Below are positions 23,269 through 35,209 of a DNA stretch of 64,000 bases, in pieces. The notes beneath the pieces are model-generated. The model made no database searches, had not been told where the DNA came from, and saw nothing but the letters and a program-made list of their open reading frames with translations. A program made the position numbers and the translations under genes. Position 1 is the stretch's first letter. Each line of letters opens with the position of its first letter. The DNA is from Calliopsis andreniformis (taxonomy: Eukaryota; Arthropoda; Insecta; Hymenoptera; Andrenidae): the NCBI RefSeq assembly GCF_051401765.1, contig NC_135064.1, positions 27,564,001-27,628,000 on the forward strand, in the 5' to 3' direction.

Positions 23269-26200
23269 TGCATTTGTAAGAGAAGGCTTCTTGAACGGCT
23301 TGTATCATTTCTTAGAAATGGAAACTAAGTTGTCCACTCCCGCAATCGGAACTCTTCGGAAAATTATATTCAGAAAGTATCATGCTTTCTGTAGTTTGCG
23401 TTTCCAATTCTCACTGTTTGATATTTATCATTTTCTTGGTGGACTTATAACAGAGCAAACGAATCGGCGTATCCACCTTGCACTCGACATTGTTCTTAGA
23501 AAGTTGTCCGACTCGGCAAACTTCATTCGCATAAACGATTTTATTAAATTCCTGGTTCTTGGGATTCGCAAACACAGTTATATTGAAAAGTCAGTTTCTA
23601 CAGTTATAGAAACAAACGATTGAGAAGATGAGGCTCGAGAAGCCGAGCGACGAGACTGCATCATTTACGAGTTGAATATTTATGGAAGGGACGAAACTGA
23701 GGCGGACATTTTCGACTTAACAACTCGTTAATAAGTTTTCCGTTAAACACGGAACGCGAAACTTTCGCTACAATTAATCGGCTTGTCTCTGAACGTAGCA
23801 AACAATGGAGAAAACTCTGTTTTTATTAGGAAGAAGATAATCAACCGTGGAAAATCGAGTTAGATAAGTACAAATTTTTCTCCTAATTTTATAATTAACT
23901 CTTCCGAAGAGTTTGAACTATTTTCTTTTAAAAAGTGATTAAAGACATGTTAAAATTCGTCTAATAGATATTCTACAATTAGTTCTCAGAATTTCCTCAC
24001 GACGCTCGCCCTCATTTCAGAGACACAACATTTAAGATCGTACTTTAACTTCATTTTCAAGAGCGACAATCTTGATAACTGGGATAGAAAAATATGAATT
24101 TTCCGTATTTGGCTTGCAACTCCACAACCTTATCAATAATTTAGAGAAAATTCGATTTGACGTTGCTTCCTGCTTACGAAATCTTCTTGCAATTTATCAG
24201 AAAGTCGTGAAACGATGACGGTGTTTCAGAAGCTGCGGGTAATCGCAGAAACTGAATCAGCCGAGTTTTCTCGGCGAACTACCCTCTAATATCCGGCACT
24301 GGGGCCGAAGCAATATCAGAAACCGTTGCGCGATAGCAATACCATTACGTAAGGTGTTCGCAGGTACATGCGTATTGCGATTCGTTCGCCGACAGGGCCC
24401 GCGTGTGGGTGTATGCAGATACGGTAAGCTTCGAATTTATTTTCTCCGCGAAATCAGCTTGCTATCTCGATAGAAAATAGATATTGTGGCGGAATTGGTT
24501 TCAGCCTGGGACGGCCTGGCAACTCTACCATATCAACTGTAATTTTAGTTGCGCTCGAGCTCGGCCATCCATGGAAACAAGAACAGAATTCCATTTTAAA
24601 AATTTAGGCTTTAGTATTTGTATGGGAAAAACACGATTGTTGAATATTCGTTTTGAAATCGAATTTCCTATTTGATAGATCATCAAACCAAAGTTAATGG
24701 AATATCCCTGGAATGTTAAATAAATTGAAATAGGTGTTCAATTTTTTCTCCAAAAATCTATCAACTTTGGTGAGTAATATTTTTGAAAATCCTGTTAAAA
24801 ATTTCTGGAAGTCATAACCACAAAAAATGAAAAACTCTATGTTACTTTGTCAATCATGTTTCCCCTTCCATTATTCGGTCTACTTAATTTTCGCAATATG
24901 GCGGGGGGTAACCTCGTAACTGCGCCAACTTCCGATAGGAAATAAACTCGCGGCTCGAAGAAGTTTAATAAGACAGGGCGATTTAATGCGCGGTCGCAAC
25001 AAGTTCGCCAGCAGCGTTTCACGGCTCCCATTCGCCTTTGAATCGTGTTCAGTCCGCCTGTACACGACACCGATGCTTCAACGGAAGTTACGTTCAAGGG
25101 TTAATGCGTTATTCACCGAAGGCTGAATGGGTGACCTTACCGCGCGCTCAGTCATTTCCCAGCCTCCACTTCCGGCATTCACGCGATGCTCGAGCCTTTA
25201 AAATTTTCTCTCAGCAAAAATCGGTCGTTAAAAGAAAGAAAAGTCGGTAAAGGAGGCTTCAAGAATCGCGCGACGGACGCCACACTTCCGTTTCTCTTCC
25301 ACTCTGAAGTTCCTACAATTTTTTACCGAGACTTCCCTCATTGTTGAATAAATACCCGATCCAGCTTTTGCCTTTGTCCGTGTTCCCCTCCCCTAATGTC
25401 AAATTAATTACACGACAAACAATTTCTTGCCGCCTCCAAGACCGTTGTCTCGCACTTTCTTCTTGCCCCGACAACAGCTCCGTCCCACCGTCAAGTTTAC
25501 TTTACCCGTTAAATACGGCAGAAGTTGTGGAAACGCAGGGTATTGCGGTTCTTTAAATGCATTTCAGTAATGTTATTCTGGGAGAGAATTTTTGCAAATG
25601 GTGCAAGCTTATTTTAAAAGCATCTATCTACCTATTAATTTATTTATGTATTTATCTAGTCGAAATAGAACCTTAGGTTCGAGCGGAACTATTCATAGTG
25701 AGTCATGTAACATCCTCATTTCTAGCTGCATATGTCCTCCCACGCGTGTGAGACTACCAGGGAAGGTGTTGTTGCTTAAATCAAATGTACATTGTAGTTA
25801 CAGTGATCTCACATGTTTGTCACGTGCCAAAAGCTCACAACTCTATGCACGAAGGTATCAGGTTTCAAAACATGCAGGAGTGTGGATCAATACTTTGGCC
25901 TCCATGCTCCCATGCCTCGATCTCAAAATACTCCACTGCCGAAAGTCAAGATGTCAGTGTCTACTTACATATACAAGACATTGCAGGAACATTTTCACCC
26001 TTGAATAATCATATCTACTGAAATTCCAGTTACATTTCAACACTGCAGAAACCACATACGAATGGTCTAAATACAATGCCATAATAGTATAGAGCTACGA
26101 ATAGATTGGTTAAGGCATCGCGTAACCACGCAAAAAAGAAAGTTCGACCACGCAAATCGAAACTTTCTTCCTCTCATCCTACCCTGACATTCCCTTGAGT

Positions 26201-27056
26201 ATTCGAAAAGTCATCGAAATGGATTACTTTGAGATTCTCCACGAATTCCCCTTAATTGCCAATATCTTTTAATTACGGCTAAGGCGTTACTCGGGAATCC
26301 CAAATCGTAACTCGTCAGGTCGATTAAACGACGCCATGCTGGATCTCGCAACTCAGTATTACCGAGCAAAAAAGGAAGAATCTGCTCCCGTCGCAGAAAT
26401 TGAATCTCACTTTTAACAGCAAGATGGAGACTACTTAAGCGTCTGCTTCGTTCGCTGGATTTTGATTGTAAACTATCCTGTCCCCTGGTTCAGCTGTTCT
26501 TCCCCCCGTCCTCTGATCCCATTCTACAAGCCGAAGATCCTCCAGTCCCACAGGCAGCGGTTCGACCACAGATATTATTGGAAAAATATATCGCGACGGT
26601 GTAAAAGCCGGCAGAAGCCTATAAGCTGAAAATTGCTTTCGGCTCGGGCAGCGGCGATATTTTCCGGCGGAAGTCGAGGCTCGATCCCCACGCGTAAATT
26701 CGATAATCGCCGCGCGTAAACGGCGCTTAACGCGCGTACCCGCGTTAATCGTGTCTCGATATTTCCCAAGCGGCGACGGGACGCGTTTCGTTAATTGTAA
26801 TCATCTAATTAGACCATCTTCGCAGCCGCCCTCCCGGAATTGGGTATGATAAAGCCAATTAAAAAATTTTAATTTTCGCGTGCTGGGAAAATGTAATGAA
26901 ATTCTTCCGTCGTTCGTTTTCCTTTTTCGCCCGCCCTTTCGCGTTTCCCACCTACTCGCGCGGTTCCTCTCTCCTATTTTTGCCTCCACTCTCCCCGTTT
27001 TTTTTTGTTACTGAAATGCACTCTGCACATTCTACTCTAATTAAATTTAATCTTAC

Positions 27057-27149
27057 CTCTGAAACCGTTTCCGTTATTCGCGGCCCGCGGATTCGTACAA
27101 CCGTGCCTCGGCAACGGGGATTTTATCGTTAATTTCGTATCCCGTGTAG
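27057..27149 (-). CDS. Candidate 93-nt exon, phase 1-1, unidentified protein
   Basis: The donor is good: exon end ...TTTCAGAG followed by GTAAGATT on the minus strand. The acceptor at 27,150 (TTCGCGCAG) is weak, with a poor pyrimidine tract. Read in phase 1 the exon is open over 30 codons (TRDTKLTIKSPLPRHG, then CTNPRAANNGNGFR) and leaves phase 1; the other two frames contain stops. Length and phase match the stronger exons upstream on the same strand. The basic, Asn/Gly/Pro-rich peptide matches no family that I know. Chance remains a serious alternative. Confidence 0.28.
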
Positions 27150-27411
27150 CTGCGCGAAGTGGCCCGTTGCTCGTGACTCTTATCGCTCAAATGGTACGGT
27201 GAGATATTGGTTATGTGAGCAGTAGGCATATTTTCGCGAATGTGATTCACTCATCTGTTACTGAAGCCTTAAGCAAGCAAGCAACTGAAAGGAGAGAATA
27301 GAATTTGGAGCTTTATTCCTGTACATTTGACGAATAGGAGTCATAGTGTGTGTAGACGATAGGTGGTAGAAATTTTAAGGTGACGTAAAGAAGACAATCG
27401 CACGAGTCGAA

Positions 27412-27498
27412 TGTGTTTAACTAGACTTATTCTACTGTCAACATTACGACAGACCTGGCTAATCTACGTCAGTAGTACAATAAGTCTGAGGTCAGACG
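27412..27498 (+). repeat. Foldback element, copy C
   Basis: The left arm reads AGACTTATTCTACTGTCA; the right arm reads CAGTAG, then ACAATAAGTCTGAGG and GTCAGACG. Arms pair with a small internal bulge, and AGACTTATT is perfectly complementary. The loop has GACCTGGCTAA, shared with copy D (GACGTGGCTAA). The copy is in the same orientation as the others, and the family downstream flank is only faintly preserved. Confidence 0.6.
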
Positions 27499-30400
27499 TC
27501 CTCAGATGATTTAGATGTCCTTGCTAAACTGTCGAAGAAGGAATGTCTCCATTACTAGATAATACAAAAATTAATAATTCCTTATCACAAAATATTTCAA
27601 GCCGATTCTCTTATAGATCAATTTTTCTTAATACCACCATAATTTACTATATCCTTTGGACTTGGACTAGTGTTAACACAGATATTAAGATAAACCTTTT
27701 CACTTGCCTGAAATTCAAGAGTTCCCACACACCACATTGACCCGTCTTTCTCAGTTAACGCGTTAAGGAAGCCGCAGAGTTCGGTGATCAATCGTTCCTC
27801 CGACCAAGCCGCAACTAGGTCCCGCAAATCCCCGAAAGCACGAGGGAAAGTTCGCGTGGCAGTCGAAGTATTCAAAAAGAAGCTCGAGCAGTTTCTTTAT
27901 CAGCGATCCGATAGCGAAGCGTCGACATTCCGCGAGCGCGGCGTCCACGGCATCGCTGGAGAGCCCGAGCATGGTCGTGGAATGGTTTATGCCAGCGACG
28001 AAATCGAAGTTTCGTAATACCTGGCACGGCGTGTCGCAGCGCGAGGACAGCGCGGCACCAGCCGATCTCGTGGACGTCTTATAAATTTCCCAGCCGTGGC
28101 GATAAGTATTTCAGGTCTACAGTCGGCTACGTTGGCGCTATTGTTGTCCCGATGATAAGATCTCGCGCTAAATCCAAGCCTCGCTCGCTTCCACGGGGAC
28201 AGTTTGAGTTATGCCGCTTGGTACCACAATGAGGGAACACCGAAGCCGCTTTGGGGAGGGTTGGTCGCCGCGACGGACAGAAACAACGCTGACGCGGGGG
28301 GTGAAAAAGCAAGAGGGTGCAAACGAACCGGACTGAAAGGACAGGGAAAGAGAGGAGAAGGGCAATATGGAGGATTTATGGGAGGCGACGCATCACGCGA
28401 GGAAGGGCTGTTAGGGATAACGAAATGCAGTCGTCTTGTCTGTGAGATAGGCTTCGAAGCGTTAGTTTGGAAGGTGGATTGTACATATTTGACGGTGAGA
28501 TGTGTTGATTTAAGGAAGAGTTTTGGTTCAGAGATATTTTTTAGTATTTTCTTTAATTTGAGATCTTTGAGTCTTCTGAAACAAGTTTCTCTTTGCGAGC
28601 TTATTACAGGTGTCTTTCTAGGCTTACATTTCACTGAAGATTGAAAGGTTTTGGTGTTGCCTAGTGTTTTCATTTAGTAAGAATGTTGAGTATGATTGTA
28701 TATTATTTGAGACTAGTATAATCATAAGTTGCATTTCATAAGTTCCTTTTTGAGAAAATGTTAGATACACATTGAAGGTTCCACTTGACTTCAGAAGGTT
28801 CTTGACAAGGTAGTTCTCGAATAGGGGTAGGGTTTCATCGTTTAAGCAGAAGAGTAACTTTGGGGTCGCCGCATGGCGGTGTCGTTAACGATGGAACTAG
28901 CGTTGCATGCCAAGTCTGCGTTTCCCTAATAAATAGTAATTAGCGGTCTGGTAATTAATATAGACCAAACTGCGCGCGCGTACGAGCGCTAAGCGACCTA
29001 ACCCCGTCTAAATCCGTCCTAGTCTTCTCTAGTTCTATTGATTCCTACCTGGTGTCTTCTTTCACCTCTTCTCTTTTCCTTGAAATAAAATCTTTAGAGT
29101 CATAAGAACAAACCACCAACCTACGAGAATAAGCAATATTTTACTGAAATGACCGCGTGAGTACACATTACCACACGCTCTGTGCAAAAAAGAAAGTAAT
29201 TTGACCCAAATTCACTCGTCCGATACTCTCCAACATTTCTCTCGTGGCCGAGTCTCTCAAGAACCTCGAGCGTTTCAAAGCTCTCAAGACTCTCGAGGCT
29301 CTCCGAACTTCCAACAATTTAAAATCCATCAAGGCCCTTAAATCCTGCGAAATTTTTTAAAAATTCGAGTAGCATCCGCGGCGATTATCCCGTAACTTTC
29401 CAGCTCCGAGGAAAATGGCTGGTGGAATGGCCGTTGGAGAGGCAGAACCCCGTCGTCCATCGCTCAACAACGTCCCCGCGATTATATTAATCAAATTTCT
29501 GTCCACTTTGTTGTCGGCGGCCAGGCATTAGGAAGGGAACTTCCGTCCGGGGCCAGAAGAAGGCAAACATTCGTCGGCCTTCCACCCTCGGAGTTGCGGG
29601 TAAACAACTCGCCTCGGATCGAATTCATCCTCGCCGGCGACACGGGAGGCACTCACGCGCAGAGAAACTCCCGAGTCGGAACTCGAAACGATTAAGGCCG
29701 CCCTTTGAAACGCCGAACGAAGGGGTGGGAAGTTGCGAAGGACCGCTCGAAATAATGTAGTGCGGGGCGCGCCACTCGCCGAACCTAATAACTGCGGTTG
29801 CTGGATCTGACGATATTTATGTTCGAGCAGAGAAGGAACCGGCTGTATAGGGATCCTCAAACGCACTAACGTTATACTGTGTTAAACGAGTTTAGACCCC
29901 CTTTATGATATTTTTTTATTGAGATAGAAACCAGGCGAAATTTTTCTTTGATTAGGTGGGGTTGTTTTAGAATTTTTCTATGATAATATCATAGGGAGGA
30001 TTACAGGAGAATACTAAAATACATTTTAAGGGTGATATTAGATAGAAGAATTTTAATTTCAAAGTGTAAGTTATACGAGTTCAATAATAGTAGGTTGGTA
30101 TCGAAATTGTTTGATGGTCTTATATATTATTGACCTCTACTACTTCTTCTTATAGTTTCGAATACTACATAAGCTCTTAGTCGCAAAAATTTGAATCACA
30201 AAGACTGTATCTTTCTAGAAAAAGGAAGAATAAATCTGCACACTTTTGCAGACCTACCAGGATCATTTCACGCGAATTATCCCGTGGTCATACTTCGTGG
30301 TTCCAGCGAGCGTTCCGCGGAACGAAATTCACCGCACCCCCGAGGGTGTCTACGCAGAAACGGATATTATCATCTGGGGTACTTAAGCGTTACGTATTTT

Positions 30401-33400
30401 TGCATAACTGGAAATTAGAAATAATTATTGTGGCACCTTCGGGAATGGCGGCGGCGCAATATAACCCTACCCTCGCGAACTGCAAGCTTCTCGAGCGCAT
30501 CTTCGCGGGGATTTATTCTGAAAATAGGAGAACGCGGTCTGTGCTGCTGCTATTTTCTCGCATTCTCTATTTCCTTTTCTCATGCTCGTTAGATATGCAA
30601 CTCCTTGGTAAAAAGTTGTGCACCTTGTCGTTATGATAGAAGAGCCTACGATCAACACAGTAGAAATTAATCTCTTCATATTCTCTGCTTAGTTTGTTTC
30701 ATGGACTTTTTACGGTTGGTGGATCACTTGTAACAAGCATTGAAAACGAAAGATTACACTCATTGCATTTAGATACAGAGACGAAGAGGCTTAATCCGCA
30801 GTGATAAATTATAGCAGCTTTAACTAACTGTAAAATGTGCAGCACTCGATTCCCGCCCGTTATCTCTGTTTATCGCTGTCCGTTGCACAGATCACCGATT
30901 TAAACGAATTTTTGTAACTGTTTCGTTTTACACGAAAATGATTAAACGAAATTTACGGAATTCTACGCGGGACGTGGCCATAGAGAACGTTCAATTACAC
31001 TCGCGCCATCAGATACCACAAAAAGTGTATAAATGTTTATAGAAGCATACACCGTTTAATTCAATGCGATTGCTTCCGGTAGCTCTACGAGGGAACACGA
31101 AACGATTGGGTGACTCTGTATTTTCCTAGGATCACTGGAATTTTACGGGCAGCGTTTCGGCCGCCGTGTCGTTGCCCGATGCATGGTTCACTATGTTTAC
31201 ACGCGAATTTATAGTAATGCATTCTCGATAAGCCGTATCGCTTTAACGGACCGCGAAGCTTCATTGAATGCGGCGGTCCCTTCTGCCGTGAAAAATCAAT
31301 ACTGTTATTGCCGACCTTATTCCAACTTTTGTGGCTCCTAATGAAAGCATAAAATAGAATTCCCTCGTATCCCATGTAGATTCGATGAAATGTAAAACAT
31401 GGATATTGCAGGGAAATGCATTTTGCCCCGTCTTACGCCGTTGGGAGAATATGTGAGCCGAGAATCTATTATTCCAGCGGAGATACGTTCTTATCAAAGC
31501 TTTCAAGGCCTATCAAAACTTTTCAGATCTAGAGGACACGGACCTCTTCAGGGATGAATTCATAAAAGTTAGAAAAATATTATTTAATTCCCTTCTGATG
31601 TGAGATATGTAATATCAATCACAGAATGGACTGTGTTATTTCGTTATTATAAAATTCGATAACGAATATGGATGTTTTTATAAAATTGAAGGGATACTAC
31701 ATGTAATTTAATTCTTAGCATATCAACATGGAGGCTCTTCTATTTATAATATTATTTCCCTAATTAGATTAAATTCAAATTTTCAAATATTTAAACTACA
31801 ACATTGAATTCAAAAAATTTCGGAACATATGTATACCTCGAGCTCAACAAGCTTCTGCGCCTCGATACTCCATAAACAGTGCATTAAAATCGCGAGTGAC
31901 CACGCGAACAGAAAGACAGCCATTAGCCAGTCGCGTTAAGTCTATCGATAAAGCGTGAACAACGCATACCAGCGTAATGGCGATGGTCGAAAAATCGCGC
32001 AGCGCCCCATGTTTTTCAGGGGATAATACTGTGCATTACGAGGCAGTAACTAACGGACCAGTCGGACGGCGAATATATACGACTGACAATTCTTGCGTGG
32101 ACAATAAAGCAACCCCCATCGGCCCTCGAACCGAAGTTTGCCACTTGTACGCGCGTCCAACCCCCTTCATGCCGCCCTGCGTCGCGTTCCCCCCACCCTT
32201 CACCCACCAACTGGGCGACCCCAACGCGAGTAATCAGGTTCGCTCGGTGTATATCAAATTATACGCATGGGATAATTTTTACTGTTTTTTACGACCGCGT
32301 CCAGCCGCGTCGCGATGCGACAGTACGTTGAAATCCTTTTCACGGGAGGCGCGCGCATATCGGATGTCAACGAGCACTTCCCGACGGCAACAAAAGCCCC
32401 ACCATCGGTGCATCGCGATTTTGCTGGTCCCAGTTAAACGCCGTTTATTGCGCGTTCAACGCAACAACTCGCACGGGGTGAGCCATATTTAACCCTAACG
32501 GTCGAAATGCGAATGACAAATGGATCTCGATTTGGGGTGCCGCCTGCGGGGGTCCACAGAAAGAATTTTCGGAGCTTTTCGCGTCGAAATCCTGGGGGCT
32601 GTCAGCAGAGTGAATGCATTCATGGGAATATTGATTGTTATGGGGATGTTAAAGGAACACTTTCTTTGGAATTAGATTGAAAGTCTGGAGTCTGAAAGCT
32701 CGTTTACGTTTAAGTTAAGGCTGCATTACATGTTAATTAATTTCAGCACACGGAACTACGTTTGTACAACTCCGATACATTGTTTCATTGTTCCGCTAAC
32801 CCAGGTTAAACTTTGCTCAAGCCTATCCCAAGTCCTCCGAGAACATTCCAACTTTTATTACCCGTGTAATGAGTAAATGTACTCGTGAAGTTCAATAGAG
32901 AAAACGACCCACATTTCAGGCCTTCTGGAACAGTCCTGAACTTTCGACGGAAACAAACTTCGCGCAGAAATCTACGCACAGCACGGCAATTAACATTTCG
33001 AGTCGAATCCACTGTAAAGTTTCCTCACCCCCAAGTATATCACGAACGACAGGGTGCCATCGGTTGTCGCAACTGACTCGACGTTATCGGGTCAGTGCGA
33101 TCTGGGCCGAAAACACGCGGCAACTCGAAAATATCGTCTCCAGGCAGCGTGGATGATTAATGACTGCCGATAACCACGCTTGTTAATACCGCGTCCCTAT
33201 TATCGTAGAAGTGTTTATAGCATTGGCAAACGCGAATCGAACGCGGCAGTATGTAAATCGCGCGTATAACACGGCGTACACGAGGTCGTCCGCGAGTGGA
33301 CGAGCGATTCGGGGAAGGGTGGTGTTACGAGCCGTGGTACAAACGATGTTTAGTCGCCGAGGCAATATACTAATGGTATGTACATAGAAATATAGAGAAA

Positions 33401-34865
33401 CGAATACACACCGAGTATATTTACAATGAATTAACGCGGGCGTTAATGCAAAATCCCTCCCCGACTATACTCGCCATTAGTTTAAACAGATTTCCAACGT
33501 TCGCAGACTCGCATCTACATAACCTGAAGCGCAGTATGCGGCAAAATTAAACACTCGTCGCTGAAAACTGAATTACATTACCTGCGGCGCTATTCCAACG
33601 ATCCTCTACTATGGATTTTCCAGCACCCCTTTGCACGCTTATTTGGGTGGACGGAGGATGATTGTGTTACCGATGGGCAATGATCCGAAGTTCTTTTTTA
33701 TCATAGTTTCATGAGCTTTTTGCGATTAGTAGTGTAGGCAGAAAGTCGCAGCTTTTGCAGCTTCTGTATAGGAGTAGTATCTTTCATACAATTCTAAAAA
33801 ATTAAGTTATTGCAAATACTATGACTCTATTGTGCAAGCTAGGGGTTGAAATTATTCCATTCTTATTGAATTTTTCATAGTACAATACAAAAATATAATC
33901 CATTTTGTAAAGCAAATCTGGAAAGTACCCTACTAGAGAATTATTTCCAAACATAAGATCCGTAATTAATTAGGTACACAGTATTAAAGGAGCTTACTAA
34001 AATAGGATCAGCTTAGGATTACGTTATGAATACCATCGTCTCGCAATAAATTAACCATTCAAAGGGTTGAAATCTTTCTAATCATTCATTCAGCGTCCCG
34101 ACCAATCCGGAAGCAAAGCACCTGATCTCGGGCGTTCCGTTGTTCTCCCGTTCGCGGGGATAGCGAATTAAATAGTAATCAGTTTTAATAAATTCTGCCT
34201 CCCCCTCTGGCACCGCGGGGGAGACGGGTCGCTCGACTTCCTCTCTCTCACTCGGCTCGCCCGAGATTTTATCTTTCTCAAAGTTTCATAACTGGCGGCT
34301 GCATTGGTAATGTATCTTCGGGGGATTCAATAAAGCACGAAGGGCTGTGGAAATAATGAGGGACGCCGGCGACGCGTGCACCTCGTCAGCCGTTCCCTAA
34401 TTAATTCCGAGCAATCGCATAGAGGCCCGATCTGATGCGTCAGCGATCGTCATGCGTGGATACATCCAAAAGGGGTGTTCATCATGAGACATTACACCGA
34501 TACAAGTTTCTTAACACGTTCACAGTCCAGTAAAAGGGTACCAATTTTCTTCTATACCATATATAGAAAGTTGATACAAGGGTCACAGTATTATTGAAAA
34601 TATCAAATGAAAGAAAGTAAAGAAAATGTACCAATATTGATCCCATATAAATATAGTATATTGCTTCATCGGAAATTCAGTAAAAATTTAATAAAACTCG
34701 TGTAAAATCACAGTTTACATTTCCCTGTCCCACATGTGAGTCATGGAACCGTGATCGTGTTAATCTACCATATTATTTTCTAACTGGGTTTGAACACGTT
34801 GATCCCTCGAAGCGAGAAAGCTGAAAATTCCAGCGTTTTTGGGTGGAAAGAAACATGTGACTCAC
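27499..34865. other. No gene recognised
   Basis: No supported gene. At 28,331 the minus strand carries a very strong acceptor-like pyrimidine run ending CCTTTCAG, but all three frames beyond it are open for 39 to 67 codons and no good donor follows, so frame gives no information. A small imperfect repeat (CTCTCAAGA...CTCGAG) occurs twice near 29,254-29,300. A 171-codon plus-strand frame at 31,977-32,492 is within chance for this GC-rich stretch. The remainder alternates AT-rich and GC-rich without structure I can name. Confidence 0.5.
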
Positions 34866-35039
34866 CCGAATATTTCTCCGTCTGCATCTGCTCGGTTGAC
34901 ACGGCGAAGTTTCCTGTGGCATTCGGTGGGCAGCCGTTACGATTCTGCTGTGTGCGCAGGGTATGCGTCGCGTGCAGAGACGGACCACGCGGTGGCACTT
35001 CCGGTGGCGCTGGCTCTGGCGGCGAATCTCTACCGGTGT
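34866..35039 (-). CDS. Putative 174-nt exon, Pro-rich segment of an unidentified protein
   Basis: On the minus strand the exon follows ATCTTTGTAG and ends ...TATTCGG before a consensus GTGAGT donor. The frame that starts after two bases is open for 57 codons and exits in phase 1. It reads as a Pro-rich stretch (DSPPEPAPPEVPPRG), then HATHTLRTQQNRNGCPPNAT and STEQMQTEKYS. NAT would be a glycosylation sequon if the segment is extracellular. A second frame is also open but is very Arg/Cys-rich and looks unnatural. The phase matches the exons at 46.7 and 47.9 kb, giving a GAC (Asp) codon across the junction. I cannot name the gene; a linker or cytoplasmic tail of a neuronal-type receptor would fit, but this is only a guess. 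Confidence 0.5.
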
Positions 35040-35182
35040 CTACAAAGATACAGATATTTATGCATTTGGTTTTGCTCTGAAAATCTGGATGCTGAATTTC
35101 TATGCGTGCACACGTCTAAAGAATTGTGTGTAACACAATTATTTTATGTTTTTTATGTGGCTTGATTTTAATAAAATTGTGT

Positions 35183-35209
35183 AGATATACTGGTTAAGCC
35201 AGTATATCT
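35183..35209. repeat. Perfect 11-bp hairpin
   Basis: AGATATACTGG and CCAGTATATCT flank a five-base loop (TTAAG). The hairpin lies 144 bases upstream of the putative exon at 35,039 in the direction of minus-strand transcription, so inside its intron. It is too short for a microRNA precursor and has no U-tract typical of a bacterial terminator. A chance palindrome in AT-rich DNA is possible. Confidence 0.7.

Larger units (their letters stand above)
20925..27056. other. No gene recognised; two small repeats
   Basis: I find no supported gene. A 122-codon ATG-led plus-strand frame at 23,255-23,623 has natural-looking amino-acid use but is within chance length. It is preceded by two acceptor-like CAG sites (near 23,198 and 23,221). 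Composition alternates between AT-rich (22,500-24,900, 25,560-26,100) and GC-rich (22,050-22,480, 26,640-27,100) stretches. Two short repeats are listed separately. Confidence 0.5.

Noticed and set aside
23255..23623. 122-codon plus-strand frame with natural-looking residues
   Set aside because: No homology, no supporting promoter or poly(A) signal, and within chance length. It is worth a transcript check only.
28204..28673. Overlapping frames of 146 and 154 codons on opposite strands
   Set aside because: Mirror-image open frames reflect base composition. Neither peptide is recognisable.
31977..32492. 171-codon plus-strand frame starting MAMVEKSRS
   Set aside because: It lies in GC-rich DNA where stops are rare, has Arg-rich unnatural composition near the end, and has no homology that I recognise.
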